43,179 bases of DNA from Okeania sp. SIO2C9 (GCF_010672455.1 NZ_JAAHGO010000074.1:1-43179); one strand, 5' to 3'; counted from the first letter of the stretch, positions 8,574-18,422 are shown. Numbers and translations are program-made. The notes: generated from the sequence alone by a model not told the origin.

Positions 8574-9764
8574 CTAATCCCTATTCCCTTTGTGTGCCAA
8601 ACCAATTGCTTCAGAAATAGAATTTAATCCTCTTTCATCTAACTTTTGCAGTAATCCTTGGAGAATTTGTTTGACCATTCCTGGTCCTTGATATACCCAT
8701 CCTGTGTAAACTTGAATTAGACTTGCCCCCGCAGTAATTTTATCCCAAGCATCTTCTACAGTAAATATACCCCCTACACCAATAATTGGTAATTTTCCTT
8801 GAGTTTCTTGCCAGATAAATTTTATTATTTCCGTCGATCTTTGAGTTAATGGTGCGCCACTAATTCCACCTGCTTCTTCACTGACAAGTTTACCAGTTTT
8901 GGCAATAATTTTAGTTTTTAATTCATCACGGGAAATAGTTGTATTAGTGGCAATAATTCCAGAGATTTGATATTGTTTAATTAGGTCTAGTATTGAAGCG
9001 ATCGCTTCTTTTTCTAAATCTGGTGCAATCTTAACTAAAATTGGCTTAATACCTTGATTTTCTGCTTGTAAATCCGCTAAAATGTTACTTAAATTTTCAG
9101 CATTTTGCAAGGAACGTAGCCCTGGAGTATTAGGAGAAGAAACATTGACTACAAAATAATCACCCCAATCTTTTAACAACTTAAAACTACCTAAATAATC
9201 TGTTGCTGCTGCCTCTAAAGAGGTTATCTTGGATTTACCAATATTTATACCATAAGGAAAAAAATTCGGATAAAAAGAATAATTATTCTCCTGTAATCTG
9301 AGAGCCTCTGGAATATTTTTTCCTTGAGATTGTAATCTCATAGCTAAAGCAGCAGCACCTTGATTATTAAATCCCATTCTATTCAAAACAGCTCGATCCA
9401 TTGGCAAACGAAATAATCTTGGTTGAGGATTTCCCTGTTGTTCATGAAGAGTAACTGTACCAAGTTCAGCAAACCCAAAACCTAATTGAGGCCAGCCATT
9501 AATGGCCACACCATCTTTATCAAATCCTGCGGCTAAACCCACGGGATTTTTAAAGTTTAATCCCCATAAAGTTTGTTCTAGGCGAATATCCTCAAAACAT
9601 AAAGATTTTTGCATTATTGCCTGCAACCCACTAGTTAGTTTACTGGAGGAGTTAGTATCCATAAAACTGAGAATATTTAGGACTTGATGATGTACCCATT
9701 CTGGATCAGCTTTTAATCCAGAAAATAGAGTCGGAAGTATGACAGAGCGATAAATATTTAACAC
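8574..9764 (-). CDS. pyrD: Dihydroorotate dehydrogenase (quinone), class 2
   Basis: 396 residues. Oxidises dihydroorotate to orotate in pyrimidine synthesis, passing electrons to membrane quinone. Class 2 features: the amphipathic N-terminal extension (RSVILPTLFSGL), NPVGLAAGFDKDG, GFGFAELGTVT, NRMGFNNQG, the FMN/substrate block YFVVNVSSPNTPGLR (catalytic Ser region), PILVKIAPDL, ATNTTISR, GGISGAPLT and PIIGVGGI...AGASLIQVYTG. The chosen start is GTG at 9764; upstream is non-coding. It is not linked to other pyr genes here. The C-terminus ends GNRD right at the G-rich array. Confidence 0.96.
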   Translation of the reverse strand: MLNIYRSVILPTLFSGLKADPEWVHHQVLNILSFMDTNSSSKLTSGLQAIMQKSLCFEDIRLEQTLWGLNFKNPVGLAAGFDKDGVAINGWPQLGFGFAELGTVTLHEQQGNPQPRLFRLPMDRAVLNRMGFNNQGAAALAMRLQSQGKNIPEALRLQENNYSFYPNFFPYGINIGKSKITSLEAAATDYLGSFKLLKDWGDYFVVNVSSPNTPGLRSLQNAENLSNILADLQAENQGIKPILVKIAPDLEKEAIASILDLIKQYQISGIIATNTTISRDELKTKIIAKTGKLVSEEAGGISGAPLTQRSTEIIKFIWQETQGKLPIIGVGGIFTVEDAWDKITAGASLIQVYTGWVYQGPGMVKQILQGLLQKLDERGLNSISEAIGLAHKGNRD

Positions 9765-10315
9765 TTGATTCTAAATAGTAGTTGACAATTAAAAACTAAA
9801 AATGAAAACTCAAATTTTTATAAGGTATAAGGTATAATCTTGGAATGACAAGACTCTTTTTAATCAAAGCACACTAATTAATTCTCGATCATCAATATAT
9901 CATTTAGATCGAGTTAGCTGGAATACTACTGATAAATAAAGGAAACAGCAGTAAGAGTAGAGATATGCAAGGTCTCAACAGGAGAATTTCATACAATCTC
10001 TCTTTCTCATCAGCAAAAACAAAATATTTTATTGATAACGGCTTATCTAAAATTGATATTAAATCGTATTTACAGATTTAGCGAACAAAAAATTAATACT
10101 TATTAGTCAAAAATATTGAGAATATGATGTCCAGTTGAATGCTGATAAATAAACAGTAATAGGAGGTGCCGAATATGGGTTATGAGGGCAGAAATAAAGT
10201 AAGAGACCATAGGAATAGAAAGTTTTTGACCACTAGCTAACTAATTAAGCTGACATACTATAATTTATTTCTTTTCTTCTCAAAATAACTATTAAATAAT
10301 CAGGATTATCCATCG
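9765..10315. other. Intergenic region, AT-rich; one micro-frame with strong Shine-Dalgarno
   Basis: Between divergent pyrD and the GAF gene. It contains a degraded family C-like end near 10119-10150 and, at 10175-10240, a 21-codon frame (MGYEGRNKVRDHRNRKFLTTS) preceded by AGGAGGTG at ideal spacing. The frame has no recognised relatives, and its location at a repeat end makes a real peptide doubtful. Nothing else is seen. Confidence 0.3.
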
Positions 10316-13300
10316 ATGTTCAAAAAAAATGAAGCCGAAAAAAATCATAATAATCTGATTGCTTTAGAAAGTATAATTAGAGCAATTAGAGAAGAAGAAG
10401 ATTTAGATTTCCTCATGAAAAAAGTTATAAATTATCTTCAGTCAGAATTTGATTGTTGTTTGATTTGGGTATGTTTGTACGACAGATTAGCAAATAAAAT
10501 AGTAGGCAAAGGTGGAATTACTCCCAATGGTGAAATTTCTGCTCTAAAACAAAAATTCACCATAAGTCATGGAGATATATTAGAACAAGTATTCATGGAA
10601 AGAAAAGCAATTAAAGTTTCTGACTTAAGGGCAGAAAAGCAAGTTGGAGAATGGGTAAAAATAGCACAAACATATCATATTAAAGGTACAATTTTCTTTC
10701 CCATACATTACAAAGAAAAATGTTTTGGTATTGCGTTAATGGGTTCACAAGAGTGGGGAAGCTCTTTAGAATCAGAAGAAAAAGCACTACTATCTTTAAT
10801 CTGGGGTGAACTAGGGCAAACATTACAAAAAATAGAAAAAGAATGGCAACATCAACAAGCAAAACGATCTGATGAACCAATACTCTCATTACTATCTCAA
10901 CTAGGAAAATTAACGACTTTAGATCAACGCCTCGAAACAGTTGCAGAAATAACTCATCAATTTTTACAGCCATCCCGCACAAATATTTACTGGTATTATC
11001 CTAATGGACGCTATTTTTGGCGTCGTGCGAGTAATCATCAAGTAATAGTAGAATGGAGCGACTTTAAACGTCCTGCTTCTGGTATTACATTGCAAGATTT
11101 AGGTAAATTCTATCATGTACTATTAGCAGGACAAATTGTTTGCATTGGAGAATATTACACTTCTGTAGACAGCGATATTACTCGCAGATTAATCCGACAA
11201 ATTAGAGCTGCTTCTGTATTAGCAGCACCAATTATCTTAGAAGACGAACTATTAGGATTTATTGCTGTAGAAGAACAACACAACCGTCCATGGCAAGATG
11301 ATGAAAAAAACTATTTGCAAGGGGTAGGTCAACTGCTAGCTTTAACTTCTCCCCTCTCAGAAATGCAGGACAAAATTCGTCAAGCTAAACTAGACCAGAC
11401 TTTAACTGCAGGTATCACTCGCGCTATTTACGGTGATGATGATTGGCACAAAACCCTAAAAACAACGGCAGAAAAAATATCTCAGCGCTTAGGTGCTAAA
11501 TATTTTATGTTAGCAATCCGCAACAGAGGGCAGTTTGAAGTTGTTTATCAAAATCATTCTACTCAAAGTCGAACAGTCAAAACTTCTCTACCCCCCCTCA
11601 GTAAGGAAGATATGACCTTGCTAGGACAAAACACTGAAGTAGTAGGAATTGAAAATTGGTCAGAAAGTCATATATTAAATGCTTGGCAGGAAGATTTTGA
11701 GAAACTTGGAGTACGTTCTCTTCTGTTGTGCAGCACAATAGGAGCTGGGAAAAAGGAACAAGAAGAATCTATTACAAAGAATCAAGGCGATCGATATAAC
11801 CAACCCGAAGGACTCGTAATTATTGGTTATGAAACCCCTCGCACCTGGAATCGCAATGAACGAGAATTAGTGCAAATTGCCAGTCAACAGTTAGGTTTTC
11901 TCCTGCATCAAAGACATATTAATCAGCTCATAAACAAGCAGCAGCAATATACGCAATATCTTCAGTCTGGTTTAACTACTTTACAACCAACCACAATACT
12001 TGCAAATTCAACAAAAGTATTGATTAACTCTTCCAACTCCTTATTATTGCAAGAAGTGAAAAATTTGGAACCAGTTGGAGAACTGAGTGTATTAGGAAAT
12101 TTATCCCTAGACCGTCTAGAAGGAAAGTTTCTCGAATTTATTGCTCAAGCAATTGTGGCAATAGCAGAGATTAACCCGCAAACTATTCCCCTAGTTGCTT
12201 TAATTACCTGGTATCCATTATCACAAGCAGGTAGAGTTATGAGCTATAGTTATCCTGAGTGTCATATTACTAGCACTGACAAAATTTCGATTCCAGTTCG
12301 TACTGATTCTTGGATTCAACAAATAATTTCTACAAATGGTTGGTTGCATCTGAGTGTGAGTGATGTACCAGCAAAAACTTTACGGTGGCTCAATATTCTT
12401 GATAGCGGTCAGGTCGTAGCAACTGCTTTGCGTACTGCTATTGAACATCAACCGACTGGTATATTGTTAATTGCAGACCCTCACAAAATTTTATGGCAAA
12501 AAACAGAACTGCCACAACCACATTCTCCTACTGAAACTCTGAAAAATTTATTGACTCATTTGGTTAATCAGTTTGCATGGTCGCGTCGCTATTTAATAGT
12601 AAAGACTACTTTGGAATCTCAGCGAGAGGAACTAGAGTGGTTGAATTGGTATAAACAAAGGCGTTTAGAAGAACTTTACCGTACTGTGGGTTCTGGTTTT
12701 AAACAGTTAAGTGAATTGCATTATACTCCATCAGAAAATCCGGTCCAACAAAAAAATGTATTGACAAATCTACGTTATCAGCAATTACTAAGGCAAATTG
12801 GGAATGTGTTATCGTCTACTACTTCATTATTGAAACAAGAAAAATGGCGTTTACAAGCAAATTTTGATGTTGTCTCTGTAGCTAATTTGTTAAGGCGATC
12901 GCTCATTCGCATTGATTCCCAAGTAAAAAAAAGACAACTGCAATTAGAAGTCCATCGGGAAGGAAATTTGAATATTTATGGAGATATTATTAAATTAGAA
13001 TTAGTTGTTTACGAGCTTTTGATTAGTGCCTGTAGTCGTTCTCAAACAGGAGGAAAAATCGATATTAAATGCCAAACTTTAGATGAAGAATGGCTAGAAA
13101 TTTCTATTCTTGATGCAGGTAAGATTAGCTCAAAATTAATTACAGAATTTAACTCCGCTTCTATCCCAGATGTATTAGAACCTTCTCCCTTGGTTTCACC
13201 TCCAGGCAAGCATTTAATTATCTGTCGGCGAGTAATTCAACAAATGGGAGGAGAGCTGGAGTTAAATTTACAAGAAAGTGGTTTAGTAGAAAGTAAGTTA

Positions 13301-13324
13301 CTTTTACCCTTAGCTCACCTTTGA
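10316..13324 (+). CDS. Multi-GAF sensory protein with a degenerate histidine-kinase-like C-terminus
   Basis: 1002 residues, no membrane segments. Three GAF-like modules are visible at about 20-175, 200-350 and 365-535 (for example IWVCLYDRL, AIKVSDLRAEKQ, RQIRAASVLAAPI), followed by a further region ending at about 760. The last 220 residues resemble a DHp/HATPase pair (YGDIIKLELVVYELL, ILDAGKISSK, GKHLIICRRVIQQMGGEL), but the phospho-acceptor H-box is not present, the N-box Asn is missing from ELLISACSRS, DxGxG has become DAGKI, and the G2 box is GKHL. ATP-dependent phosphorylation is therefore doubtful, and it may act as a signalling scaffold or allosteric partner. No GAF module shows an obvious bilin-binding Cys context. 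No response regulator is adjacent. Confidence 0.75.
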   Translation: MFKKNEAEKNHNNLIALESIIRAIREEEDLDFLMKKVINYLQSEFDCCLIWVCLYDRLANKIVGKGGITPNGEISALKQKFTISHGDILEQVFMERKAIKVSDLRAEKQVGEWVKIAQTYHIKGTIFFPIHYKEKCFGIALMGSQEWGSSLESEEKALLSLIWGELGQTLQKIEKEWQHQQAKRSDEPILSLLSQLGKLTTLDQRLETVAEITHQFLQPSRTNIYWYYPNGRYFWRRASNHQVIVEWSDFKRPASGITLQDLGKFYHVLLAGQIVCIGEYYTSVDSDITRRLIRQIRAASVLAAPIILEDELLGFIAVEEQHNRPWQDDEKNYLQGVGQLLALTSPLSEMQDKIRQAKLDQTLTAGITRAIYGDDDWHKTLKTTAEKISQRLGAKYFMLAIRNRGQFEVVYQNHSTQSRTVKTSLPPLSKEDMTLLGQNTEVVGIENWSESHILNAWQEDFEKLGVRSLLLCSTIGAGKKEQEESITKNQGDRYNQPEGLVIIGYETPRTWNRNERELVQIASQQLGFLLHQRHINQLINKQQQYTQYLQSGLTTLQPTTILANSTKVLINSSNSLLLQEVKNLEPVGELSVLGNLSLDRLEGKFLEFIAQAIVAIAEINPQTIPLVALITWYPLSQAGRVMSYSYPECHITSTDKISIPVRTDSWIQQIISTNGWLHLSVSDVPAKTLRWLNILDSGQVVATALRTAIEHQPTGILLIADPHKILWQKTELPQPHSPTETLKNLLTHLVNQFAWSRRYLIVKTTLESQREELEWLNWYKQRRLEELYRTVGSGFKQLSELHYTPSENPVQQKNVLTNLRYQQLLRQIGNVLSSTTSLLKQEKWRLQANFDVVSVANLLRRSLIRIDSQVKKRQLQLEVHREGNLNIYGDIIKLELVVYELLISACSRSQTGGKIDIKCQTLDEEWLEISILDAGKISSKLITEFNSASIPDVLEPSPLVSPPGKHLIICRRVIQQMGGELELNLQESGLVESKLLLPLAHL

Positions 13325-13367
13325 TTTCTACAAACTTTTCCTCCCTCCTCTACAAAATTTGATATTT

Positions 13368-13484
13368 ATATCATGTCCGTTTAATAGGGTGATAAAAAAC
13401 TTCCTTCTTCTTCCCTCCTGAGGACTGACTCCTGAGGACTGACTCCTTCATCATTATTTATAAGTATTCAACCGGACATGATAT
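13368..13484. mobile_element. Family C element (MITE), copy C2
   Basis: 117 bp with inverted ends ATATCATGTCCG and CGGACATGATAT, and an inner TTATAAGTATTCAACC. The interior contains CTGAGGACTGACTC twice. It lies between the GAF gene and the STAND gene. Confidence 0.75.
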
Positions 13485-13597
13485 TACTTATAATCCTGAC
13501 AAGTGTTAGAATGAATTAAAATTAAAACTAATTCCCATAATTGAAAAAGATCAATTCAGACTCTTTGGCCTATTAGTAAAAATTAAAAATCTTAGCT

Positions 13598-15775
13598 ATG
13601 ACTGACAAATACCAAGCAAAAAATGTAGCTCAACTTATTTATACTACAGCTATTAGTGTAATTGAAGACTGTACCAGTAAAATTTTTTCTAATCTTTTAG
13701 ATTCTCATATTATTCAATTTAAAAGCCATTCAAATATTCTGAATACCACAGAGAGTAAACAACTAAAAGCAGCAATTAAACAGTTATATAGTAATTATAA
13801 AAAACAGCAAATATTACCATTACACATTGCCAACATAGATTTTATTATTGCTAGAGAAGAGTATGCTAATCATCAAATAGAGCAAGCATTAAATAAATTT
13901 AAAAATAGCCTATTAATCTGGGGAAAAAGTACAAAAGTTTTACCAGGAGAAGCAGTCACTCAACAAATCAATGAAAGATTAGAAAAAATAGGAATTGTCC
14001 TCTTTTATATCGGATTATGTTACGATCATCAAGGCAATTTAAACATTCCAGTAGAACAAAAAAAGAATTATTGGCAACAAGCACAAAATAATTTTCAGCA
14101 AAGCTTAGATTTATTTGCTCAAATAGACCGACAAGAATTAGTAGCTAAATTTATCATTCAGCAAGGTGAAGTTCTAAAAAAATTAGAAGCATGGAGCGAT
14201 TTATACAAGCTTGCTCAACGCGCTTTAGAACTACATTTAACTTACGGTACAGAAGAGGAAATTGCTCAAGATTACGGATTTTTGGCTGAGGCAGCAATGC
14301 ACGAGTCAAAATGGGACCATGCTAGTCAATTAGCAGAATTAGCAGTTGCCATTCAAAATCAATCTATGGCAAATCCTCTAGAAATTGCACAATATCAGAA
14401 TTCTTATTTCTCAATTTTAAATGAATCTCAAAATAATTTAGAAGAGTGGCAAGCTACTGTTAATCAACTAGAAAAAGCGCGACGACAAACAAGCCCCCAT
14501 CATGATTTACACTCTTATATTTCCATACTAAAAGCATTAAAAAAGCTTTATTTTGACCAAGACCAATATGGAAAATCTGCCAGAATCAAAGAAGAACAAT
14601 TACGAGTTGAGCATCAATATGGATTAAAGGCTTTTATGGGAATAAATCCATTACAACCACAACAAAACTCTGATAATAGTCCGATAATTCCTAGAGAAAT
14701 TAAAGTTTCCGGTCGTCTAGAAGACGTGAATAATTTAGTGGCAAGAATCAAAAGCCAGAACCATAAACTAATAGTTATACATGGTGTCTCTGGTGTGGGT
14801 AAAAGTTCTTTAATTAATTCTGGGTTAATACCTACTCTACTCGCAGAAAATTCAGAAGATAATCAAGCAATTTCACCCATACTACTACGAGTTTATACAG
14901 ATTGGATGAGAAATTCTGACTCTGCAACTTGGAATCTAGAATATGTACTAGAAACATTGCGTAAAAAACATCAAAAAAATAATTTAAAAGTATTAATTTT
15001 AGACCAGTTTGAAGAGTTATTTACTGTCTGTCCCAAACCAGCTCAAAGACTACCACTTTATCAATTTTTATATGAATGTTTAAGCTTGAATTTTGTCAAA
15101 GTAGTTTTATCTATCCAAACAGATTACTTACATTACTTATTAGAATGCGATCGCCTGACAAACTTAGAAGCAGTAATTAACTATCAAATTTTATCTAAGG
15201 AAATTCTTTACTACATAAGTAATTTTGATCCAAATCATAGTCAAGAAATTATCAAAAACTTAATTGAACCTGCTCAATTAAATTGGGAGCCAGATTTAAT
15301 TTCTCAAGTAGTAAAAGATTTAAGTTCAGCAGATAATACAGTAAGTCCGATGGAATTGCAAGTAGTAGGCACTGGACTTCAAGAAGAAGCAATTACAACT
15401 ATTGAAGCATATCATAAATTAGGAAATAATCCCATCCAAAAACTTACAATGAACTTTATAGATGGAGTAATAAAAGATTGTGGTTTTCTGAACGGACGAA
15501 CAGCAATATCTGTCTTATACTTATTAACAAATGAACATGGTACTCGCCCGCTAAAAACTCGTGCTGAATTAGCATCAGAATTATTAATGGAAGCCAATAA
15601 ACTAGATTTAGTTTTAGATGTATTAGTTGCTCGAGGATTAGTTTTATTGCTGCCAGATTTACCAGAAGATAGCTATCAATTAGCTCATAATTATTTAATT
15701 CCTTTAGTTCGAGAACAGAAACAGGAAGGAGAAAAACCAATGTCTGAATTTGAATTTGAAAGGGATATGATGTAA
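13598..15775 (+). CDS. TPR plus STAND (nSTAND1-like) P-loop ATPase
   Basis: 725 residues. Residues 1-340 are helical with TPR-like units (YIGLCYDHQGN...YWQQAQNNFQQSLDLF; EVLKKLEAWSDLYKLAQRALELH). A STAND ATPase follows: SGRLEDVNNL, Walker A GVSGVGKSS (396-404), Walker B LKVLILDQFEEL (463-474), and the winged-helix-like end YQLAHNYLIPLV. Related STAND proteins use the ATPase as a switch between an effector and a repeat sensor; many cyanobacterial ones continue into WD40 or membrane segments, but this one stops about 20 residues after the ATPase (FERDMM), with a family C-like sequence (ATATCAAGTCCG) starting at the stop. The sensor could be the N-terminal TPR region, or the C-terminus could have been lost. 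Signalling or defence is inference. Confidence 0.8.
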   Translation: MTDKYQAKNVAQLIYTTAISVIEDCTSKIFSNLLDSHIIQFKSHSNILNTTESKQLKAAIKQLYSNYKKQQILPLHIANIDFIIAREEYANHQIEQALNKFKNSLLIWGKSTKVLPGEAVTQQINERLEKIGIVLFYIGLCYDHQGNLNIPVEQKKNYWQQAQNNFQQSLDLFAQIDRQELVAKFIIQQGEVLKKLEAWSDLYKLAQRALELHLTYGTEEEIAQDYGFLAEAAMHESKWDHASQLAELAVAIQNQSMANPLEIAQYQNSYFSILNESQNNLEEWQATVNQLEKARRQTSPHHDLHSYISILKALKKLYFDQDQYGKSARIKEEQLRVEHQYGLKAFMGINPLQPQQNSDNSPIIPREIKVSGRLEDVNNLVARIKSQNHKLIVIHGVSGVGKSSLINSGLIPTLLAENSEDNQAISPILLRVYTDWMRNSDSATWNLEYVLETLRKKHQKNNLKVLILDQFEELFTVCPKPAQRLPLYQFLYECLSLNFVKVVLSIQTDYLHYLLECDRLTNLEAVINYQILSKEILYYISNFDPNHSQEIIKNLIEPAQLNWEPDLISQVVKDLSSADNTVSPMELQVVGTGLQEEAITTIEAYHKLGNNPIQKLTMNFIDGVIKDCGFLNGRTAISVLYLLTNEHGTRPLKTRAELASELLMEANKLDLVLDVLVARGLVLLLPDLPEDSYQLAHNYLIPLVREQKQEGEKPMSEFEFERDMM

Positions 15776-15787
15776 TATCAAGTCCGT

Positions 15788-15996
15788 TCATTAATTGATA
15801 ATTGATAATGGATAATTGATAATTACCTCTGGTTAAAACCGCTACGGAATTGAATATAAGGAAATATTATTTCTTCTCTTGGTCGATTGGATATGGTTAG
15901 GAAACCCATCCATCCCTCGACCGCTTTTTTCCCCTTAAAAGGGGAGGCTTTAAACCAGAATTATTTAATTACTAATTATTAATTATTAATAATTCG
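15788..15996. mobile_element. Family B element, copy B2
   Basis: Begins TTCATTAATTGATAATTG and ends with hairpin CCCCTTAAAAGGGG, GGCTTTAAACC, then TTCG followed by GTAA. It carries a decayed version of the inner palindrome (GGTCGATTGGATATGG...CCCTCGACC) seen in copies B6 and B7, and an AT-rich insertion next to its right end. Confidence 0.7.
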
Positions 15997-16351
15997 GTAA
16001 TATCGGTATAAATATTTTTAAGGTAGGAGTCAGGAGTCAGGTAGGGGAGCCGTCGGATTGGCGACGTACAGGAGTCAGGAGGGAAGAAAGAGGAAGAGAA
16101 GAAGAAAGTTTTCTATCACTAATTATCTGGAAATAATCTCAGGATAGAAAACAGTTATAAAGATTAGGTAATGGTGAAGAAGGAGAATGTTTTTATAGCT
16201 AATTAAATGGATTTGATATTATTTGACAAAAGACAAAAATAACAAATCCATTTTTAGATCGATCTATTACTTTTATATCTAGATAGATGCGAGTTGATTA
16301 GATAAACGACTTTCAAAAAGTGTAATACCAATTGGAAAAAAATAAGATTAC

Positions 16352-16464
16352 CTAGTAATTAAGGTTTAAAGCCTCTTCTTTGAAGAAGAAATAAAGATAA
16401 AAAATACTTTTCACCAATCCTATCCATTTTCAGAAGAAGTAATTGTCAATTATTAATTGTTGAA
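16352..16464. mobile_element. Family B element, copy B3 (reverse)
   Basis: Preceded by TTAC (16348-16351). The left-end block reads TAATTAAGGTTTAAAGCC and then hairpin TCTTCTTTGAAGAAGA; the other end is AATTATTAATTGTTGAA. The remaining DNA between 15997 and 16740 is AT-rich, with GGAGTCAGGAGTCAGG repeats near 16025-16085, and shows no gene. Confidence 0.6.
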
Positions 16465-16740
16465 CATTTATTTATAAGTATTCAAATTGACATAATCTAA
16501 TTATTTATCTTAACTTCATTTTTAACTCAGTTTAATTTAAGGTATATACACCATTCTTAAAATTGAAAATATTGTAATTTGACAAAATAAAGTAAGGTAA
16601 AAAATCCTGATAATTCTCAAGAAAATATTTAAACTCCAATATCAATAAACGAAACTGTTAAAAAGATTATAGCAGTCGTTATTACTGTATTTGACATATA
16701 AAAAGCTTAAAACTCAGACAATGCAAAATTTTTCCTTCTT

Positions 16741-16845
16741 ATATCATATCCGGTAGCATCGTTTGTGTATAGAATAAAGTCACAATTGGAAAAAATCTCT
16801 CTGCCTTCCTTCCACCAAAATATAAGTATTCAAGCGGACGATATT
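16741..16845. mobile_element. Family C element (MITE), copy C3
   Basis: Ends ATATCATATCCGG and (TATAAGTATTCAAG)CGGACGATAT. It abuts the heptanucleotide array that precedes the DUF3179 gene. Confidence 0.65.
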
Positions 16846-16846
16846 A

Positions 16847-16930
16847 CTTCTTCCTTCTTCCTTCTTCCTTCTTCCTTCTTCCTTCTTCCTTCTTCCTTCT
16901 TCCTTCTTACTTCTTCCTTCTTCCTTCCTT
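16847..16930. repeat. TTCTTCC heptanucleotide array before the DUF3179 start codon
   Basis: About 11-12 copies of CTTCTTC/TTCTTCC, one with a TTCTTAC variant, ending only 8 bp before ATG 16939. It occupies the place of the ribosome binding site. A purine-rich counterpart (GGAAGAA) occurs at about 28861-28897. Confidence 0.95.
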
Positions 16931-16938
16931 ATTGAATT

Positions 16939-17961
16939 ATGAAAAAACTAGCTAAAATCATCCTCAATACTGCTTTATTTGCTAGCTTGGGATTGACTTC
17001 TATAGTCATACAAGCAGGTAGCTGGGATAACTTTAAACTACGCTATTTTTATCTCACACAATATCTAAATAATCAAGATATAGAACTCCAAGATATTCAA
17101 GCACAAAATCTCGATCCTCAGAAATATAGTCGAATTAATTTAGCTGAACTTTTGAATGGCGGACCGCCACAAGATGGTATTCCTTCTATTGATAATCCGA
17201 AATTTGATACAGCCACAACAACACCTTTTTCCAGTAATGAAACAGTAATTGGTATAGAAATAAACGGTGAAGCAGTTGCTTATCCTTTTGGCATTATGAA
17301 TTGGCATGAAATTGTTAATGATACAGTAGGAGCAATGAACATTACTGTTTCTTATTGCCCTCTTTGTGACACGATAATCGCATTTGAACGTGGCAATACA
17401 ACTTATGGAGTTTCTGGCAAACTTTATCAAAGTTGTTTAGTTATGTACGACCGCTCTAATGATACTCTTTATTCTCAACCTTGGGCTATTGGTGTTCTTG
17501 GTCGGAATGTTAACAGTAATTTGAATAGAATTTCTGCCATTAAAACTACTTTAAAAAATTGGTTAGCAGCACATCCTAATAGTAAAATTTTATCTACAAA
17601 AACAGGTTATAAACGTGACTATTTTAACTATCCCTACGGCAGTTACTATACTGATACAATGTTGATTTTTCCAGTCAGAAATCAAGACAAAATCAACCAA
17701 CATCCCAAAGCTATTATTAGCTATGTTTGGGAAGCAGACCGAGAAACACCTCAAAATTATTTTTCAGGTAGTAGTGTTCAGTTTTTACACTCAGAAATTA
17801 AGCAACTAAAAGAAAAAACTGTAGAATTTAATGGGCGAAAAATTCGTGCTAAATGGGATAGTCAAATGCAAACAGTTATTGTTGAAGAATTCGATGGTAC
17901 AACTATTCCTAGTTCCACCGCTTTCGCCTTTGTTTATCCAGCATTTTTTACACAGGAATAG
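16939..17961 (+). CDS. DUF3179 domain protein, secreted
   Basis: 340 residues. An N-terminal hydrophobic signal (about 5-26, ending IQAGS) suggests export. The DUF3179 domain is clear: IGIEINGEAVAYPFGIMNWHE, VSYCPLCDTIIAFER with a CxxC motif, YGVSGKLYQSCLVMYDR, and YSQPWAIGVLG. The family is widespread and uncharacterised; the CxxC with a nearby conserved His suggests metal or redox chemistry, which is inference. It has no Shine-Dalgarno: the upstream sequence is the TTCTTCC array, so translation starts in an unusual leader. It stands alone and is followed by a palindromic repeat. Confidence 0.88.
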   Translation: MKKLAKIILNTALFASLGLTSIVIQAGSWDNFKLRYFYLTQYLNNQDIELQDIQAQNLDPQKYSRINLAELLNGGPPQDGIPSIDNPKFDTATTTPFSSNETVIGIEINGEAVAYPFGIMNWHEIVNDTVGAMNITVSYCPLCDTIIAFERGNTTYGVSGKLYQSCLVMYDRSNDTLYSQPWAIGVLGRNVNSNLNRISAIKTTLKNWLAAHPNSKILSTKTGYKRDYFNYPYGSYYTDTMLIFPVRNQDKINQHPKAIISYVWEADRETPQNYFSGSSVQFLHSEIKQLKEKTVEFNGRKIRAKWDSQMQTVIVEEFDGTTIPSSTAFAFVYPAFFTQE

Positions 17962-17968
17962 CCATGTA

Positions 17969-17989
17969 GGGGCGAATGGCATTCGCCCT
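17969..17989. repeat. GGGCGAATGGCATTCGCCC palindrome
   Basis: A perfect dispersed palindrome 8 bp after the DUF3179 stop. The same sequence occurs inside the NACHT-like gene at about 18723-18743. 17990-18148 holds no gene. Confidence 0.85.
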
Positions 17990-18148
17990 CAAATGTGGGA
18001 TGATTTTAATAGTTTTGTGTTTTATGGAATGAGCATCTTGCCCGTTCCCGTTCCTGATATTTGCCCATTCTTGAGTCAATAGTCCAGACCCTATATATAG
18101 TGCCTTTGCGTAAGTCCTAAAGATGAAAAAGATGGCATACTCCTCAAG

Positions 18149-18262
18149 AGTCATCTTAAGATGACTTAAACTATTAGCCAAGGATTTAAATCCTTGGTGA
18201 GCTATGTCATCCGCCAAGAAATAAATTTCTTGGATCAAAGCAGAAGTCATCTAAAGATGACT
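18149..18262. repeat. Four-hairpin repeat cluster
   Basis: Four palindromes in a symmetric order: AGTCATCTTAAGATGACT, CCAAGGATTTAAATCCTTGG, CCAAGAAATAAATTTCTTGG and AGTCATCTAAAGATGACT. A decayed relative lies near 24170-24240. A family C right end (GGACATGATATT) is at about 18400-18412. Confidence 0.85.
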
Positions 18263-18422
18263 AGAGATAGCTAATTTATTATGGCTAATTAATGAGACTT
18301 GATGAGTAAGGAAGGCAGAAGAAAGAAGGGAAAAAAGATTTGAAGGGAGAAGTTTTTTCGGTCGCGTAAGCGGAACGGAGTTCTATCGCTAATTATCAGG
18401 ACATGATATTCATTAGAGAATG

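Noticed and set aside
8221-8605. Three overlapping long open frames (GVGSVG, WGVWGV, CGECGG repeats)
   Set aside because: They arise from the 9-bp period of the G-rich array, which keeps several frames open; no start signal or real protein pattern.
10316-13324. Phytochrome assignment for the GAF protein
   Set aside because: No PHY domain pattern or bilin-attachment Cys-His could be recognised.
17948-18250. 100-residue minus-strand frame
   Set aside because: Made of GGGCGAATG and four-hairpin repeats, no family pattern or start signal.
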